A program made the position numbers and the translations under genes. From Comamonadaceae bacterium OS-4 (GTDB lineage Bacteria > Pseudomonadota > Gammaproteobacteria > Burkholderiales > Burkholderiaceae_C), in assembly GCA_027924025.1 (NCBI GenBank), contig AP026970.1:1-64000 (forward strand): DNA of 64,000 bases, read 5' to 3'. The notes beneath the pieces were generated by a model. The model did no database searches, was not told the origin of the DNA, and worked only from the letters and a program-made list of their open reading frames with translations. Shown piece after piece: positions 1 to 11,743 of this stretch. The first letter of the stretch is position 1; each line of letters begins with the position of its first letter.

Positions 1-60
1 GCAACACCTTAGGCGGCAATCAGATTCTTTTGCACGAACTGCGGCCGTCCCAGTCGACAA

Positions 61-69
61 TGTGGATAA
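61..69 (-). promoter_or_regulatory. DnaA box in the dnaA leader
   Basis: TGTGGATAA is the exact complement of the DnaA box TTATCCACA. A one-mismatch box (CTATCCACA, 110-118) lies between it and the dnaA start at 135. A possible -10 (TAGAAT, 83-88) lies between the two boxes. This fits autoregulation of dnaA by DnaA and a position at the edge of the chromosomal origin; the rest of the origin would lie upstream of the window. Confidence 0.6.
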
Positions 70-134
70 AGTATTGATAAATTAGAATGCGCTTCGCAGC
101 AAACAACAACTATCCACAGAAGCTGACCCGCACA

Positions 135-1547
135 ATGACCCAGGGCTCCCTCCCCTCCCCCCACGACGGCTCCAATTTTGAACTCGGCCAAAGCCTGTGG
201 CAGAGCTGCGTCGATCAGCTCGCCCAAGAGCTTCCCGAGCAGCAATTCAACACCTGGATCAAGCCACTCACCGCCCTCGTTCACGAGGACATGTCCAAAA
301 TCACGGTGTTCGTTGCCAACCGCTTCAAGCTCGACTGGGTTCGCGCCCAGTACAGCCAGCGCATTGCCGGAATGCTCGAAAAGCTTTACGGACAAGCCGT
401 AGCCGTTGAGTTAGTGATCACTCCGAGAGAAGCGCCGGTGCGCCCGACTGCGGCTCCACGTGCCGCAGAGGCGCCTGCGGCCATCGAAGAAGTCGAGGTG
501 GGCGAAGACCGCTTCGCCGGCGTCCCCAAAAGCCGCCTCAACAGCATGCTCACCTTCGAGAGCCTGGTGGAGGGCACTGCAAACCGCATGGCCCGTGCGG
601 CCGCCATGCACGTGGCGACCATGCCCGGGCACCTGTACAACCCCCTGTTCATCTATGGCGGCGTGGGCTTGGGCAAGACCCACTTGATGCACGCCGTAGG
701 CAACCGCTTGCTTGTGGATAAGCCCGGTTCCAAGGTGCTTTACATCCACGCAGAACAATTTGTGTCAGATGTGGTCAAGGCCTATCAGCGCAAAACTTTT
801 GACGAATTCAAAGAGCGTTACCACTCCCTGGACCTGCTGTTGATCGACGATGTGCAGTTCTTTGCCAACAAAGACCGCACCCAGGAAGAGTTCTTCAACG
901 CCTTCGAAGCCCTGTTGGCAAAGAAGTCCCACATCGTGATGACCAGCGACACCTATCCCAAGGGTCTGGCCGATATTCACGAGCGCTTGGTCTCCCGTTT
1001 CGACTCCGGCCTGACAGTGGCCATCGAGCCGCCGGAACTCGAAATGCGGGTGGCGATTCTGATCAACAAAGCGCATGCCGAGGGCTCTGAAATGCCCGAA
1101 GAAGTGGCGTTTTTTGTAGCGAAGAACGTGCGCTCCAACGTCCGTGAGCTCGAAGGCGCCTTGCGTAAGATCTTGGCCTACTCACGCTTCAACCAAAAGG
1201 AAATCTCCATCCAGCTGGCCCGCGAAGCCCTGCGCGATCTGCTGTCGATTCAAAACCGGCAGATTTCGGTGGAAAACATCCAGAAAACCGTGGCCGATTA
1301 CTACAAGATCAAGGTCGCGGACATGTACTCCAAGAAGCGCCCGGCCAGCATCGCCCGGCCGCGCCAGATTGCGATGTACCTGGCGAAAGAGCTGACCCAA
1401 AAGAGCCTGCCGGAAATCGGCGAGCTCTTCGGCGGGCGCGATCACACGACGGTATTACACGCGGTGCGGAAAATCGGCGGCGAGCGCCAGCAACTGACCG
1501 AACTGAACCAGCAGTTACACGTTCTGGAGCAAACGCTCAAGGGTTAA
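135..1547 (+). CDS. dnaA: Chromosomal replication initiator protein DnaA
   Basis: AAA+ ATPase that binds DnaA boxes at oriC, melts the origin and loads the helicase. The N-terminal domain ([21 protein letters not shown]) is followed by a Pro/Ala-rich linker. The ATPase core has Walker A GGVGLGKT at about residue 180 and Walker [11 protein letters not shown]. The C-terminal DNA-binding domain ends with the signature [15 protein letters not shown]. Length is 470 residues, normal for the family. I chose the ATG at 135 because the protein then begins just ahead of the conserved domain I; an open frame continues to 87, but those codons look like leader sequence. dnaN follows on the same strand. 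Confidence 0.97.
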   Translation: MTQGSLPSPHDGSNFELGQSLWQSCVDQLAQELPEQQFNTWIKPLTALVHEDMSKITVFVANRFKLDWVRAQYSQRIAGMLEKLYGQAVAVELVITPREAPVRPTAAPRAAEAPAAIEEVEVGEDRFAGVPKSRLNSMLTFESLVEGTANRMARAAAMHVATMPGHLYNPLFIYGGVGLGKTHLMHAVGNRLLVDKPGSKVLYIHAEQFVSDVVKAYQRKTFDEFKERYHSLDLLLIDDVQFFANKDRTQEEFFNAFEALLAKKSHIVMTSDTYPKGLADIHERLVSRFDSGLTVAIEPPELEMRVAILINKAHAEGSEMPEEVAFFVAKNVRSNVRELEGALRKILAYSRFNQKEISIQLAREALRDLLSIQNRQISVENIQKTVADYYKIKVADMYSKKRPASIARPRQIAMYLAKELTQKSLPEIGELFGGRDHTTVLHAVRKIGGERQQLTELNQQLHVLEQTLKG

Positions 1548-1640
1548 AGGTAAAAACAGATGCGGGCCCTCGTAACTCACTGAAAAAACAGAGAAAATGG
1601 GGGGATTGTTTGTTTGGCAGAGATTCACAAAGAGGTTGAC

Positions 1641-2747
1641 ATGATCGTATTGAAGGCAACGCAAGACAAGGTCTTATCGGTTCTGCAATCGGTGGCCGGT
1701 ATTGTCGAACGCCGCCACACCTTGCCTATTCTTGCCAACGTATTGCTGCGCAAGACCGGCACCTCCTTGCAACTCACCACCAGCGACCTCGAAATCCAGA
1801 TCCGCACCACGGCGGAACTGGGTGGTGACACCGGCAACTTCACCACCACCATCGGAGCGCGCAAGCTGATCGACATCCTGCGCACCATGCCCGGTGACCA
1901 GACGGTGTCCCTCGAATCCAGCCAAAGCAAAATCATCCTCAAAGGCGGCAAGAGCAAGTTCACGCTCCAGACCATGCAGGCAGAGGACTTCCCGCTGGTT
2001 CAGGAAAGCGCCAGCTTCGGCCCAGTGTTCAGCGTGCCGCAAAAAACCCTGAAGGACCTCCTGAGCCAGGTGTCCTTCGCCATGGCGGTCCACGATATCC
2101 GCTACTACCTCAACGGCATTCTGTTTGTAGCCGAAGGCAAGCAACTCAGCCTGGTCGCCACCGACGGCCACCGCCTGGCTTTTGCCTCCGCCACCCTCGA
2201 CGTGGAAGTGCCCAAGCAGGAAGTCATCCTGCCCCGCAAGACGGTCATCGAGTTGCAACGTTTGCTGTCTGACGCCGAAGGCGCCATCGAGATGCAGTTT
2301 GCCAACAACCAGGCCAAGTTCACTTTCGACGGCATGGAATTCGTGACCAAGCTGGTCGAAGGCAAGTTCCCTGACTACAACCGCGTCATCCCCAAGAACC
2401 ACAAAAACAGCATCACCCTGGGCCGCGAAGCGCTGCTCAAGACGCTGCAACGCACCGCCATCCTGACCAGCGACAAGTTCAAGGGCGTTCGCCTGAACAT
2501 CGATCCCGGCAGCCTGCGTGTGGCATCCAACAACGCCGAGCAGGAAGAAGCGGTGGACGAGTTGGACATCGACTACGGCGGAGACAGCATCGAAATTGGC
2601 TTCAACGTCACCTACCTGATTGATGCCCTGAGCAATATGAGCCAGGACATGGTGAAAGTGGAGCTGTCAGACGGCAACAGTTCAGCCCTGATCACCATCC
2701 CCGACAACACGACCTTCAAGTACGTCGTGATGCCCATGAGAATCTGA
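1641..2747 (+). CDS. dnaN: DNA polymerase III beta subunit (sliding clamp)
   Basis: Ring-shaped processivity clamp for DNA polymerase III that also docks other replication and repair proteins. The 368-residue product starts MIVLKATQDKVLSVLQSV and ends with the clamp signature YVVMPMRI. The ATG at 1641 is preceded by an AAAGAGG ribosome-binding sequence at 1629-1635; an in-frame TTG at 1614 has no such support. It lies 93 bp after dnaA and is followed by a strong terminator-like hairpin, so gyrB probably has its own promoter. Confidence 0.97.
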   Translation: MIVLKATQDKVLSVLQSVAGIVERRHTLPILANVLLRKTGTSLQLTTSDLEIQIRTTAELGGDTGNFTTTIGARKLIDILRTMPGDQTVSLESSQSKIILKGGKSKFTLQTMQAEDFPLVQESASFGPVFSVPQKTLKDLLSQVSFAMAVHDIRYYLNGILFVAEGKQLSLVATDGHRLAFASATLDVEVPKQEVILPRKTVIELQRLLSDAEGAIEMQFANNQAKFTFDGMEFVTKLVEGKFPDYNRVIPKNHKNSITLGREALLKTLQRTAILTSDKFKGVRLNIDPGSLRVASNNAEQEEAVDELDIDYGGDSIEIGFNVTYLIDALSNMSQDMVKVELSDGNSSALITIPDNTTFKYVVMPMRI

Positions 2748-2748
2748 C

Positions 2749-5445
<2,697 letters not shown>

Positions 5446-5446
<1 letters not shown>

Positions 5447-6129
5447 TGCAGGGCCGTTCCAGCCCCTTGGGGCTCGTCGGCCTGCTGGAAACATGGGCCG
5501 CGGTTGATACCCGCGCCCCGCGGCAAGACTGGGCAGAGCACTGGAGCGCGTGGCTGGGCCCCTTGGATGCGATCGCGCTCAGCACGGCGCTGCCCGAGAT
5601 CCGCAACGCGGGAGCAACCGCACCGGAGGCCGGCAAAAAGCAGGCGGTAGATATCGCCCAGCTGCTGCAACAGCTGCAAGACGACCTGACCCGCTTTGTC
5701 CGCCTGATACCAGCCCCGCAACGCTCCAGTCTGCGCTCGGTCTCGATGCCGCAAGCCGTGACAGAGCCGGTGGTGGAAGAGGATTACGGCAGCTACCGGC
5801 AACGCTACCTCGATATTCAGCGGCGCTTCGAGCTGCGCATAGACCCTTTGCGCCAACACTGCCGGCAGGTGCTGTCACAGGCCAGCCCCCGGCTGCGTCA
5901 GTTGGCACAACTCGATGCCACGCTGGAGACCATGCTGATGCCCCGCACTCAGGCGTTGCTCGCGACCCTAGCAGTCTTGTTGGAGCGGCGCTTTCACCGC
6001 TACCGCCAGGACGAGAGCCTGCCGATGGCAGATTTTGAGCAGGATTTTCAAGCTGCCCTGGTAGCAGAACTGCACTTTAGATTGGAACCAGTCACCGGCC
6101 TGGTAGAGGCCTGGCGCACTGGTGCTTGA
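5446..6129 (+). CDS. DUF3348 family protein, first gene of a motor-like operon
   Basis: A 227-residue, largely alpha-helical soluble protein with no signal peptide or membrane segment. I recognise it as a DUF3348-type protein from its place ahead of DUF802, OmpA-like and DUF2894 genes and from features such as DYGSYRQRYLDIQRRFELRI in the middle. The ATG at 5446 shares one base with the gyrB stop (TGATG), so translation is probably coupled. The next gene begins 6 bp downstream. The role is unknown; being cytosolic, it could be an adaptor for the membrane complex encoded by the next two genes. Confidence 0.75.
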
Positions 6130-6135
6130 GACGAT

Positions 6136-8022
6136 ATGAACAAAGATTTGAACCGGTTTTTCATCCCTGCCGCCTCGGCCCTCGGTGCCCTGGCGCTGGT
6201 CTGGATCGCTGCGGGTTTTGTGAGCACCAGCCCCTTGGCACTGGTCATGACCTTGGTGATCGCCGCCGTTTACGCAGTTGGCCTGCGCGAACTCCACCAC
6301 TACCGCGCCGGCACCCGGGGGCTGCATGAGGCACTCTCGAATGTTCCGCCCGCGTTGGACACGCTGGCGCCGTGGCTCGAACAAGTGCCAGCCCCATTGC
6401 AGCACAGCGTGCGCCTGCGGGTTGAGGGCGAGCGCGTGGCGCTACCCGGCCCGGCACTCACGCCCTATCTGGTCGGTCTGCTGGTCATGCTCGGCATGTT
6501 GGGTACCTTTCTCGGCATGGTGCTGACCTTCAAGGGCGCGGTGTTTGCGCTCGAAGGCTCTACCGACCTGCAAGCCATCCGATCTGCACTGGCGGCCCCC
6601 ATCAAAGGCCTGGGCCTGTCTTTCGGCACCTCGGTGGCTGGTGTGGCCAGTTCGGCCATGCTCGGGCTGGTGTCGGCGCTCAGCCGGCGAGATCGCCTGC
6701 ACACCGGCCGCTTGCTGGACCAGCGCATTGCCGGCGTGTTGCGGCCTTTCTCGCTGGCCCACCAGCGTGAAGCCAGCCTGTTGGCCTTGCAACAACAGTC
6801 ACAGGCCTTGCCCGCGGTGGCCGAGCAACTGCAACGCCTGATGACCCAGATGGAGCAGCGCCACGACACGCTCAGCACCCAACTCGAAAGCCGCCAGCAC
6901 GCCTTCCACGAGGACGTCCACCGCGCCTACACCACCCTGGCAGCGGCAGTAGGCCAATCCTTGCAAGACAGCTTGTTGGCAGGCGCCCGCCATGCCGGCG
7001 AAACCATCGTGCCGGTGGTGGAAACCGCCATGCAGCAGCTGGCCGCAGAATCCCGCACCCAGCACGACCGGACCAGCAACACCCTGCACACCCAATTGCA
7101 AGACATGCTGGCGGGCTTTCGCGAGAGCACACAGGCCCTGACCTCGGACTGGGCGCGGGCCCTGGGCCAAAGCACCCAAACCCTGCAAACCGAATGGCAA
7201 AACGCCGGGGCGCAGGCCCTCGCACAGCAACAAGCTGTGTGCGCCGCACTCGAGACCAGTGCGGCCACCATCACCACCCGCACCACCGAGCAAGCGGCCG
7301 CCGCTTTGGGCGGGGTTACGCAGGTGCTGGCCCGGTCAGAAGCGCTGTTCGACGCCCACCACCAGAGCGAAGCCGCATGGGCCGCGCAACAACAAAGCCG
7401 CATGGACGCGCTCGCCGCCCTCTGGCGGACCGAGTTGGCCGCACTGCGCACCGAAGAAGCCGCCCGCGGCGAGGCCGCCAGTGCCCGACTCAGTGAACTC
7501 ACCACCCGCTTGCGCACTGAAATGACGCGCCTCGACGAGCGCGACACCCAGACCCTGCAAGAGCGCCATCAGCTCATGGAGCGGCTCAGCGGGCTGCTGC
7601 AATCTGCAGAAGCCACCACACAAGGGCAGCGCGCCGCGATTGACACCCTGGTCGCCACCGCCGGCAGCACACTGGCCCAAGTGCAAGCGCAGTTTGCCCA
7701 AACCTTGGCACTGCAAGGCGACAAGGCCGAGCAGCTTGCCGCCCATGTGCAAGGCAGCGCCGTGGAGCTCACCAGTTTGAGCAGCAGCTTCCAACATGCG
7801 GTGGAACTGTTTGTGGGCAGCAACGACGCCCTGGTGCGCAGCCTGCAAGGCATTGAAGCCGCTGTGAGCCAATCGGTAGAGCGCAGCGACGAGCAACTGG
7901 CCTACTACGTGACCCAGGCCCGCGAGGTCATTGACCTGAGCCTGAGCGCGCAAAAATCCGTGGTCGAAGACCTGCGCAAACTGCGCAACCAGCCCGCAAC
8001 CACCGCCCAAGGCCAGGCATGA
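6136..8022 (+). CDS. DUF802 protein: MotA/TolQ-like membrane domain with long coiled-coil tail
   Basis: 628 residues. Two hydrophobic segments lie at about 9-28 and 34-51. Two more at about 109-132 and 153-182 carry MotA/TolQ/ExbB-type features: GMLGTFLGMVLTFKGA, then GLGLSFGTSVAGVASSAMLG. From about residue 190 to the end the protein is hydrophilic, Gln/Ala/Glu-rich and coiled-coil-like, with the DUF802-type repeats. A proton-channel domain joined to a very long cytoplasmic tail is the arrangement of ZorA. The start ATG lies 6 bp after the previous stop; the gene's end overlaps the next by ATGA. Function is unproven. Confidence 0.75.
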   Translation: MNKDLNRFFIPAASALGALALVWIAAGFVSTSPLALVMTLVIAAVYAVGLRELHHYRAGTRGLHEALSNVPPALDTLAPWLEQVPAPLQHSVRLRVEGERVALPGPALTPYLVGLLVMLGMLGTFLGMVLTFKGAVFALEGSTDLQAIRSALAAPIKGLGLSFGTSVAGVASSAMLGLVSALSRRDRLHTGRLLDQRIAGVLRPFSLAHQREASLLALQQQSQALPAVAEQLQRLMTQMEQRHDTLSTQLESRQHAFHEDVHRAYTTLAAAVGQSLQDSLLAGARHAGETIVPVVETAMQQLAAESRTQHDRTSNTLHTQLQDMLAGFRESTQALTSDWARALGQSTQTLQTEWQNAGAQALAQQQAVCAALETSAATITTRTTEQAAAALGGVTQVLARSEALFDAHHQSEAAWAAQQQSRMDALAALWRTELAALRTEEAARGEAASARLSELTTRLRTEMTRLDERDTQTLQERHQLMERLSGLLQSAEATTQGQRAAIDTLVATAGSTLAQVQAQFAQTLALQGDKAEQLAAHVQGSAVELTSLSSSFQHAVELFVGSNDALVRSLQGIEAAVSQSVERSDEQLAYYVTQAREVIDLSLSAQKSVVEDLRKLRNQPATTAQGQA

Positions 8023-8663
8023 CCGGCGATACCGACATCGCCGACGAAGGCGGTCTGGAGACCGCACCGGTATGGGCCGTCTTTGGCGACCTGATGGCAG
8101 GGCTGCTCGGCGCGTTTGTGCTGATCCTGGTGGGCGTGCTGGTGGTGCAGATGGATTTGGTGGCCAACCTTGAGGCCGAAGTCAAAAAGCGCCAGCAGGA
8201 AGAGCAGCGCCGCATGGCTCTCGAAAAAGCATTGGCGATACCGCTGCAATCCGGGCGGGTCACCCTCAACAACGGCCGCATTGGCATCAGCGGCAGTGTG
8301 CTGTTTGCCGTCAGCTCCGACCAGCTGCGCCCCGATGGGCGGCAGCTCCTCAAAAGCCTGGTGCCGCCGCTGCAGGTGTACCTGGGTGAGCGCAATGAAA
8401 TGCTGATGGTCAGTGGCTTTACTGACGACCAGCCGGTCTCGGGCAGCAACCGGCGGTTTGCGGACAACCTCGAGCTCTCAGCCCAGCGCTCCCTCACTGT
8501 GACCCGCGCTTTGATCGAAGAGGGCATGCCCGCCTCCCGCGTGTTTGCCGCCGCCTTCGGTGCCGAGCAGCCGGTGGCCTCCAACCAAAACGACAGTGGC
8601 CGCGCGCTCAACCGGCGGGTCGAAATGGCGCCCGTCCCCAAAGGAGCCCCCGCACATGACTGA
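8019..8663 (+). CDS. MotB/ZorB-like protein: one membrane segment plus OmpA peptidoglycan-binding domain
   Basis: 214 residues. A short cytoplasmic N-terminus leads into VFGDLMAGLLGAFVLILVGV (residues 21-40), with Asp24 at the start of the single transmembrane helix where MotB and ZorB carry their ion-binding Asp. A short helical linker precedes an OmpA-like domain (about 80-205) with SGFTDDQPV, LELSAQRSLTVTRALIEEG and NRRVEM, which fits binding to peptidoglycan. The gene overlaps the DUF802 gene by 4 bp (ATGA), so the two products are probably made in balanced amounts and form one stator-like complex. This is inference from architecture. Confidence 0.8.
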   Translation: MTGDTDIADEGGLETAPVWAVFGDLMAGLLGAFVLILVGVLVVQMDLVANLEAEVKKRQQEEQRRMALEKALAIPLQSGRVTLNNGRIGISGSVLFAVSSDQLRPDGRQLLKSLVPPLQVYLGERNEMLMVSGFTDDQPVSGSNRRFADNLELSAQRSLTVTRALIEEGMPASRVFAAAFGAEQPVASNQNDSGRALNRRVEMAPVPKGAPAHD

Positions 8664-9321
8664 GGCGGCCGCACCGGCAACGCCAGCAGATCAGCTGCTG
8701 GCCACCTTGGACGCGTTGCGCTCTGCCGGCCGGGAGGCACTCGACCCGGTGCGCTTTCGCTACCTCGAGACACTGGCACAACGGCTGCCCACGCAATCAG
8801 GCGCAGTGCAACACCACCTGTGTGCCGCCCTGGGCAACGCGCTTACAGATTTTGAGCGCCGCTGCGCGTTAGCCCCAGCCCGGCTATCGAGCCCGGCCGC
8901 ACCTGGCCGCGCGCCCTTGCGGCGAGCGGGCTTGAACAGCTTGAAAGCGCTCAACACGCAACTTCGTGTGCCGCAAGCGGACACACCACACGGCGCAGCC
9001 ACGGCACCCACACACGGTGTGCCGGAATTGAAGAGCGTTCAGCAGTTCAAGCAAGCCTGGGGCCGCATGAAAGTGCAAGACCAGGTCGGACACGCCCTCA
9101 CCCAAGGCCCTGCCAATGCCGGCCCACTCAACTCGCACCGGCTGGTGCTGCGCACCCTGGGCCTGATGCAAGACCTGTCACCAGCCTATCTGCACCACTT
9201 CATGAGCCACTTGGACACCCTGCTGCAGCTCGATGCCTTGACGCTGCCGCAGGCGCCCAAAGCGACTAAGCCAGCGAAGAGTGGAAAAACGGTGGCTCGA
9301 AAGACTGCACCCAAAAAGTAG
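8656..9321 (+). CDS. DUF2894 family protein with Lys/Ala-rich tail
   Basis: 221 residues. An N-terminal helical region contains FRYLETLAQRLPTQSG, followed by a low-complexity linker. A conserved helical block contains FKQAWGRMKVQDQVGHAL and LNSHRLVLRTLGLMQDLSP, and the extreme C-terminus is strongly basic (KATKPAKSGKTVARKTAPKK). The start at 8656 lies inside the previous gene (8-bp overlap) and has an AAAGGAG site just upstream; the open frame extends further 5' but that part is a shadow of the OmpA gene. No enzyme motif is visible. The basic tail could contact nucleic acid, but this is speculation. Confidence 0.75.
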   Translation: MTEAAAPATPADQLLATLDALRSAGREALDPVRFRYLETLAQRLPTQSGAVQHHLCAALGNALTDFERRCALAPARLSSPAAPGRAPLRRAGLNSLKALNTQLRVPQADTPHGAATAPTHGVPELKSVQQFKQAWGRMKVQDQVGHALTQGPANAGPLNSHRLVLRTLGLMQDLSPAYLHHFMSHLDTLLQLDALTLPQAPKATKPAKSGKTVARKTAPKK

Positions 9322-9345
9322 GCATGCTGCAGTTCGACAACATTG

Positions 9346-9381
9346 GTTGACAAGATTTGGTATTATTTGAGGCTTGTCAAC
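9346..9381. promoter_or_regulatory. Perfect 9-bp inverted repeat ahead of the XRE-peptidase gene
   Basis: GTTGACAAG (9346-9354) and its exact complement CTTGTCAAC (9373-9381) are separated by 18 bp that contain TATTAT (9361-9366). The left arm includes a consensus -35 (TTGACA). A strong ribosome-binding site AGGAGGT (9383-9389) follows, just before the ATG at 9394. This is the expected layout for an operator bound by the HTH protein encoded immediately downstream. Confidence 0.6.
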
Positions 9382-9393
9382 TAGGAGGTCACG

Positions 9394-10452
9394 ATGATTC
9401 ACGATCGTATCCGCCGAGCGCGCGTGCTGCGGGGCCTCACTCAAGAAGCGCTCGCGCAGCGTCTCGGCGACATCAGCAAACAAGGATTAAGCAAGTTTGA
9501 AAAGGGCGACAGTGCCCCGAACTCAACCCGCATCCTGCAACTTGCCAAAGCACTTAACGTCAAACCAGAGTATTTCTTCCGCAAGGAAGCGGTTGCTCTT
9601 GCTCCGCTGGAATTCCGCAAGCTCGCCAAAATGCCTAAATACCGCCAACAGCAGGTGGAAGAGCAAATGCGCGAGCATCTGGAACGGTACGTTGCGTTAG
9701 AGCTCTGCTTTGATACCGGCGAAGGCTTGGGAGCCCGGCTCGCGCCACGGCAGTTGCCCATCCACAGCGTGGACGATGCCGAACACGCTGCACAGCAACT
9801 GCGCAAGCAACTCAGTATTGGTGAGGACGCGATTGCCCACCTGACTGAGCTGCTGGAAGAACATGGCATCAAAGTCGCGCTATTGGATGGAGTGGCTGAC
9901 TTTGACGGCGCCTGCGCCGCCACCGCGGATGAGCAACACGTTCTCATCGCACTCAACCGGAACCGCCCGGGCGAACGCATCCGCTTTACTGCTGCTCACG
10001 AGTTGGGACATTGGGCCATGGCATTCCCGCCAGACATGCCCGAAGCACAAGTCGAACACGCTTGCCACCGGTTTGCCGGCGCCTTCTTGTACCCGGCCGA
10101 CAAGGTGGTGGCGGACTTTGGGTCACACAAGCGGTTTCGCGTATTTGCGGCGGAGCTGCTGAACGCCAAGCGGCGTTACGGCGTGTCTATGCAAGTCGCC
10201 TTGCGGCGCCTCAAAGACCTTCACTTGCTTACCGATGCGGGCTACAGCGCCGCATTTATCGAATTCAGCACCAAAGGCTGGCGCACTGCCGAGCCAGAGC
10301 CGCTGCTGCCCGAGCAGCCACGGCGCTTCGAGAGCCTGGTTTTTCGTGGCTTGGCACAAGACTTGTTCAGCCCTTCACGGGCGGCCGAATTCATGCAATG
10401 CCGGGTAGATGAACTAGACCCCACCCTGAGCCATCAACCAGAGCCGGCATGA
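9394..10452 (+). CDS. XRE regulator fused to ImmA/IrrE metallopeptidase
   Basis: 352 residues. An N-terminal XRE helix-turn-helix (about residues 5-60: RARVLRGLTQEALAQRLG, then GLSKFEKGDSAP) is followed by an ImmA/IrrE (COG2856) zinc peptidase domain. That domain has the HExxH site at 202-206 (HELGH) and a likely third ligand, Glu221, in EHACHRFAGAFL. Such fusions repress their own operon and often act as the antitoxin or regulator of a neighbouring toxin. The gene overlaps the PIN gene by ATGA, which supports a two-gene toxin-antitoxin-like unit. An alternative role as a stress or phage regulator cannot be excluded. Confidence 0.85.
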   Translation: MIHDRIRRARVLRGLTQEALAQRLGDISKQGLSKFEKGDSAPNSTRILQLAKALNVKPEYFFRKEAVALAPLEFRKLAKMPKYRQQQVEEQMREHLERYVALELCFDTGEGLGARLAPRQLPIHSVDDAEHAAQQLRKQLSIGEDAIAHLTELLEEHGIKVALLDGVADFDGACAATADEQHVLIALNRNRPGERIRFTAAHELGHWAMAFPPDMPEAQVEHACHRFAGAFLYPADKVVADFGSHKRFRVFAAELLNAKRRYGVSMQVALRRLKDLHLLTDAGYSAAFIEFSTKGWRTAEPEPLLPEQPRRFESLVFRGLAQDLFSPSRAAEFMQCRVDELDPTLSHQPEPA

Positions 10453-10940
10453 CCCAGCAGGTCTATATCAGCGACACCAATATCTGGATCGACTTCCGCA
10501 ACGCGGGTCTGCTGGGTGCGCTGTTTGCCCTGCCCTTTGAACTTTGCAGCACCGACTTCGTTTTGAACGAACTCGAAGACTTTGACCCCGCTGCCTTGGT
10601 GGAGCAAGGCTTGGTCGTTCATGCTCTCGATGAAACAGCTACCGCAAGGCTATTCGGCCTCATGGACGCCCACAACAATAGCTCGCTGGCGGATGTGTCG
10701 TGCTACCTGTTGGCACAAGATACAGGCCACCCACTGCTCACCGGGGATGGCCGCTTACGCAAACAAGCAACGCAAGACGGCATACAGGTCTACGGCGTGT
10801 TGTGGCTGTTGGATCAATTGGTCGCTTGCGAAATCATCAGCGGCCTCGCCGCGGCCAACGGACTGAAAGCGATGCTGGGCAACGGCGCCCGACTTCCCCA
10901 CGCAGAATGTCAAACGCGCCTGCGCGCGTGGCTAGTCTGA
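10449..10940 (+). CDS. PIN-domain protein, putative toxin
   Basis: 163 residues with the acidic pattern of PIN-fold ribonucleases: Asp9 in SDTNIWIDF, Glu41/Glu43 in LNELEDF, Asp82 in SSLADVSCYLLA and Asp100 in LLTGDGRLR. These would coordinate Mg2+ or Mn2+ for RNA cleavage. The start codon overlaps the stop of the XRE-peptidase gene, so the two are translationally coupled. Its end overlaps by 9 bp the end of the convergent gene at 10932-11741. Target RNA is unknown. The toxin role is inferred from the pairing. Confidence 0.8.
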   Translation: MTQQVYISDTNIWIDFRNAGLLGALFALPFELCSTDFVLNELEDFDPAALVEQGLVVHALDETATARLFGLMDAHNNSSLADVSCYLLAQDTGHPLLTGDGRLRKQATQDGIQVYGVLWLLDQLVACEIISGLAAANGLKAMLGNGARLPHAECQTRLRAWLV

Positions 10941-11741
10941 TTTCAACCACCCCTGCGCACCCTGCCACAGCGCTTGGCGCCAAGCGGTGTCTTTGCCGGG
11001 CAAGGGGGAGACCAAATCTTCTGGGTGCCACAGAGCGCTTGCTTGAGCGGCGGCTTCGGGCAACAACGCATCGCCGGATTCCAAACGCAGTAAGGTGGTC
11101 CGCGGCACATCGCGGCCGGTGACCGAGATGCCCAAGGATTGGGCCACGACCACGGCGGCCACCATGTTTTCTATGCACGGAGCGTGGTGCAGGCTCCACT
11201 CGTTGGATAGCAGCCAGTAGCGCGACAACTCGGTGCCATCCAAACCGTCTGAAGTTTCTTCATAGACCAAGCACAGCGGGCCATGGCCCACGCCGTCAGG
11301 CCCAAGTGGCTGGCCGTTGCCTTTCCAGATACACAAATGGCGGTGTACCTCGGGCACGCGCTTCTGGCGGTCTTGCAGCCACGCGCCGTATAGCGCGGGG
11401 TGTTTGTAGTGGTCCACCACCACATGCGGGCGCACATCCACATCGTCAAACCACGCGCGCTGCACATTCAGGTGATCCGCTGCCCAATCCAAGAGCTGGG
11501 GCGAGAGTTTGGCTTTGAGCTTGCCGGGCTTGGAGAAATCGGCCATCGCCAACTCTGGCTTCGCGGGCAGGGCCTGTGGGACAAGCAGACGCATGACCTG
11601 CTGGCGCTTGATGCCATGGGCCTCAAGGGCGCGGATCAAGCGGTTTGCGCAGCGGAAGGCCGGGTCCACGCGCTCTTGGCGCCAGTCCCACGCCTTGGTG
11701 AGCAGACTCCAAACGCCAGTGACCTCACCGACGACCGACAT
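10932..11741 (-). CDS. Protein of unknown function in the type I R-M operon
   Basis: 269 residues, unrecognised. It begins MSVVGEVTGVWSLLTKAW and has a helical N-terminal region with RCANRLIRALEAHGIKRQQV, then a mixed region with several Trp, Tyr and His residues (VVDHYKHPALYGAWLQ; SRYWLLSNEWSLHHAPC). No signal peptide or membrane segment is seen. The start is 2 bp after the hsdS stop, so it is almost certainly the last gene of the hsdR-hsdM-hsdS transcript. Possible roles are an R-M accessory or anti-anti-restriction factor; this is guesswork from position only. Confidence 0.7.
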   Translation of the reverse strand: MSVVGEVTGVWSLLTKAWDWRQERVDPAFRCANRLIRALEAHGIKRQQVMRLLVPQALPAKPELAMADFSKPGKLKAKLSPQLLDWAADHLNVQRAWFDDVDVRPHVVVDHYKHPALYGAWLQDRQKRVPEVHRHLCIWKGNGQPLGPDGVGHGPLCLVYEETSDGLDGTELSRYWLLSNEWSLHHAPCIENMVAAVVVAQSLGISVTGRDVPRTTLLRLESGDALLPEAAAQASALWHPEDLVSPLPGKDTAWRQALWQGAQGWLKSD

Positions 11742-11743
11742 GC

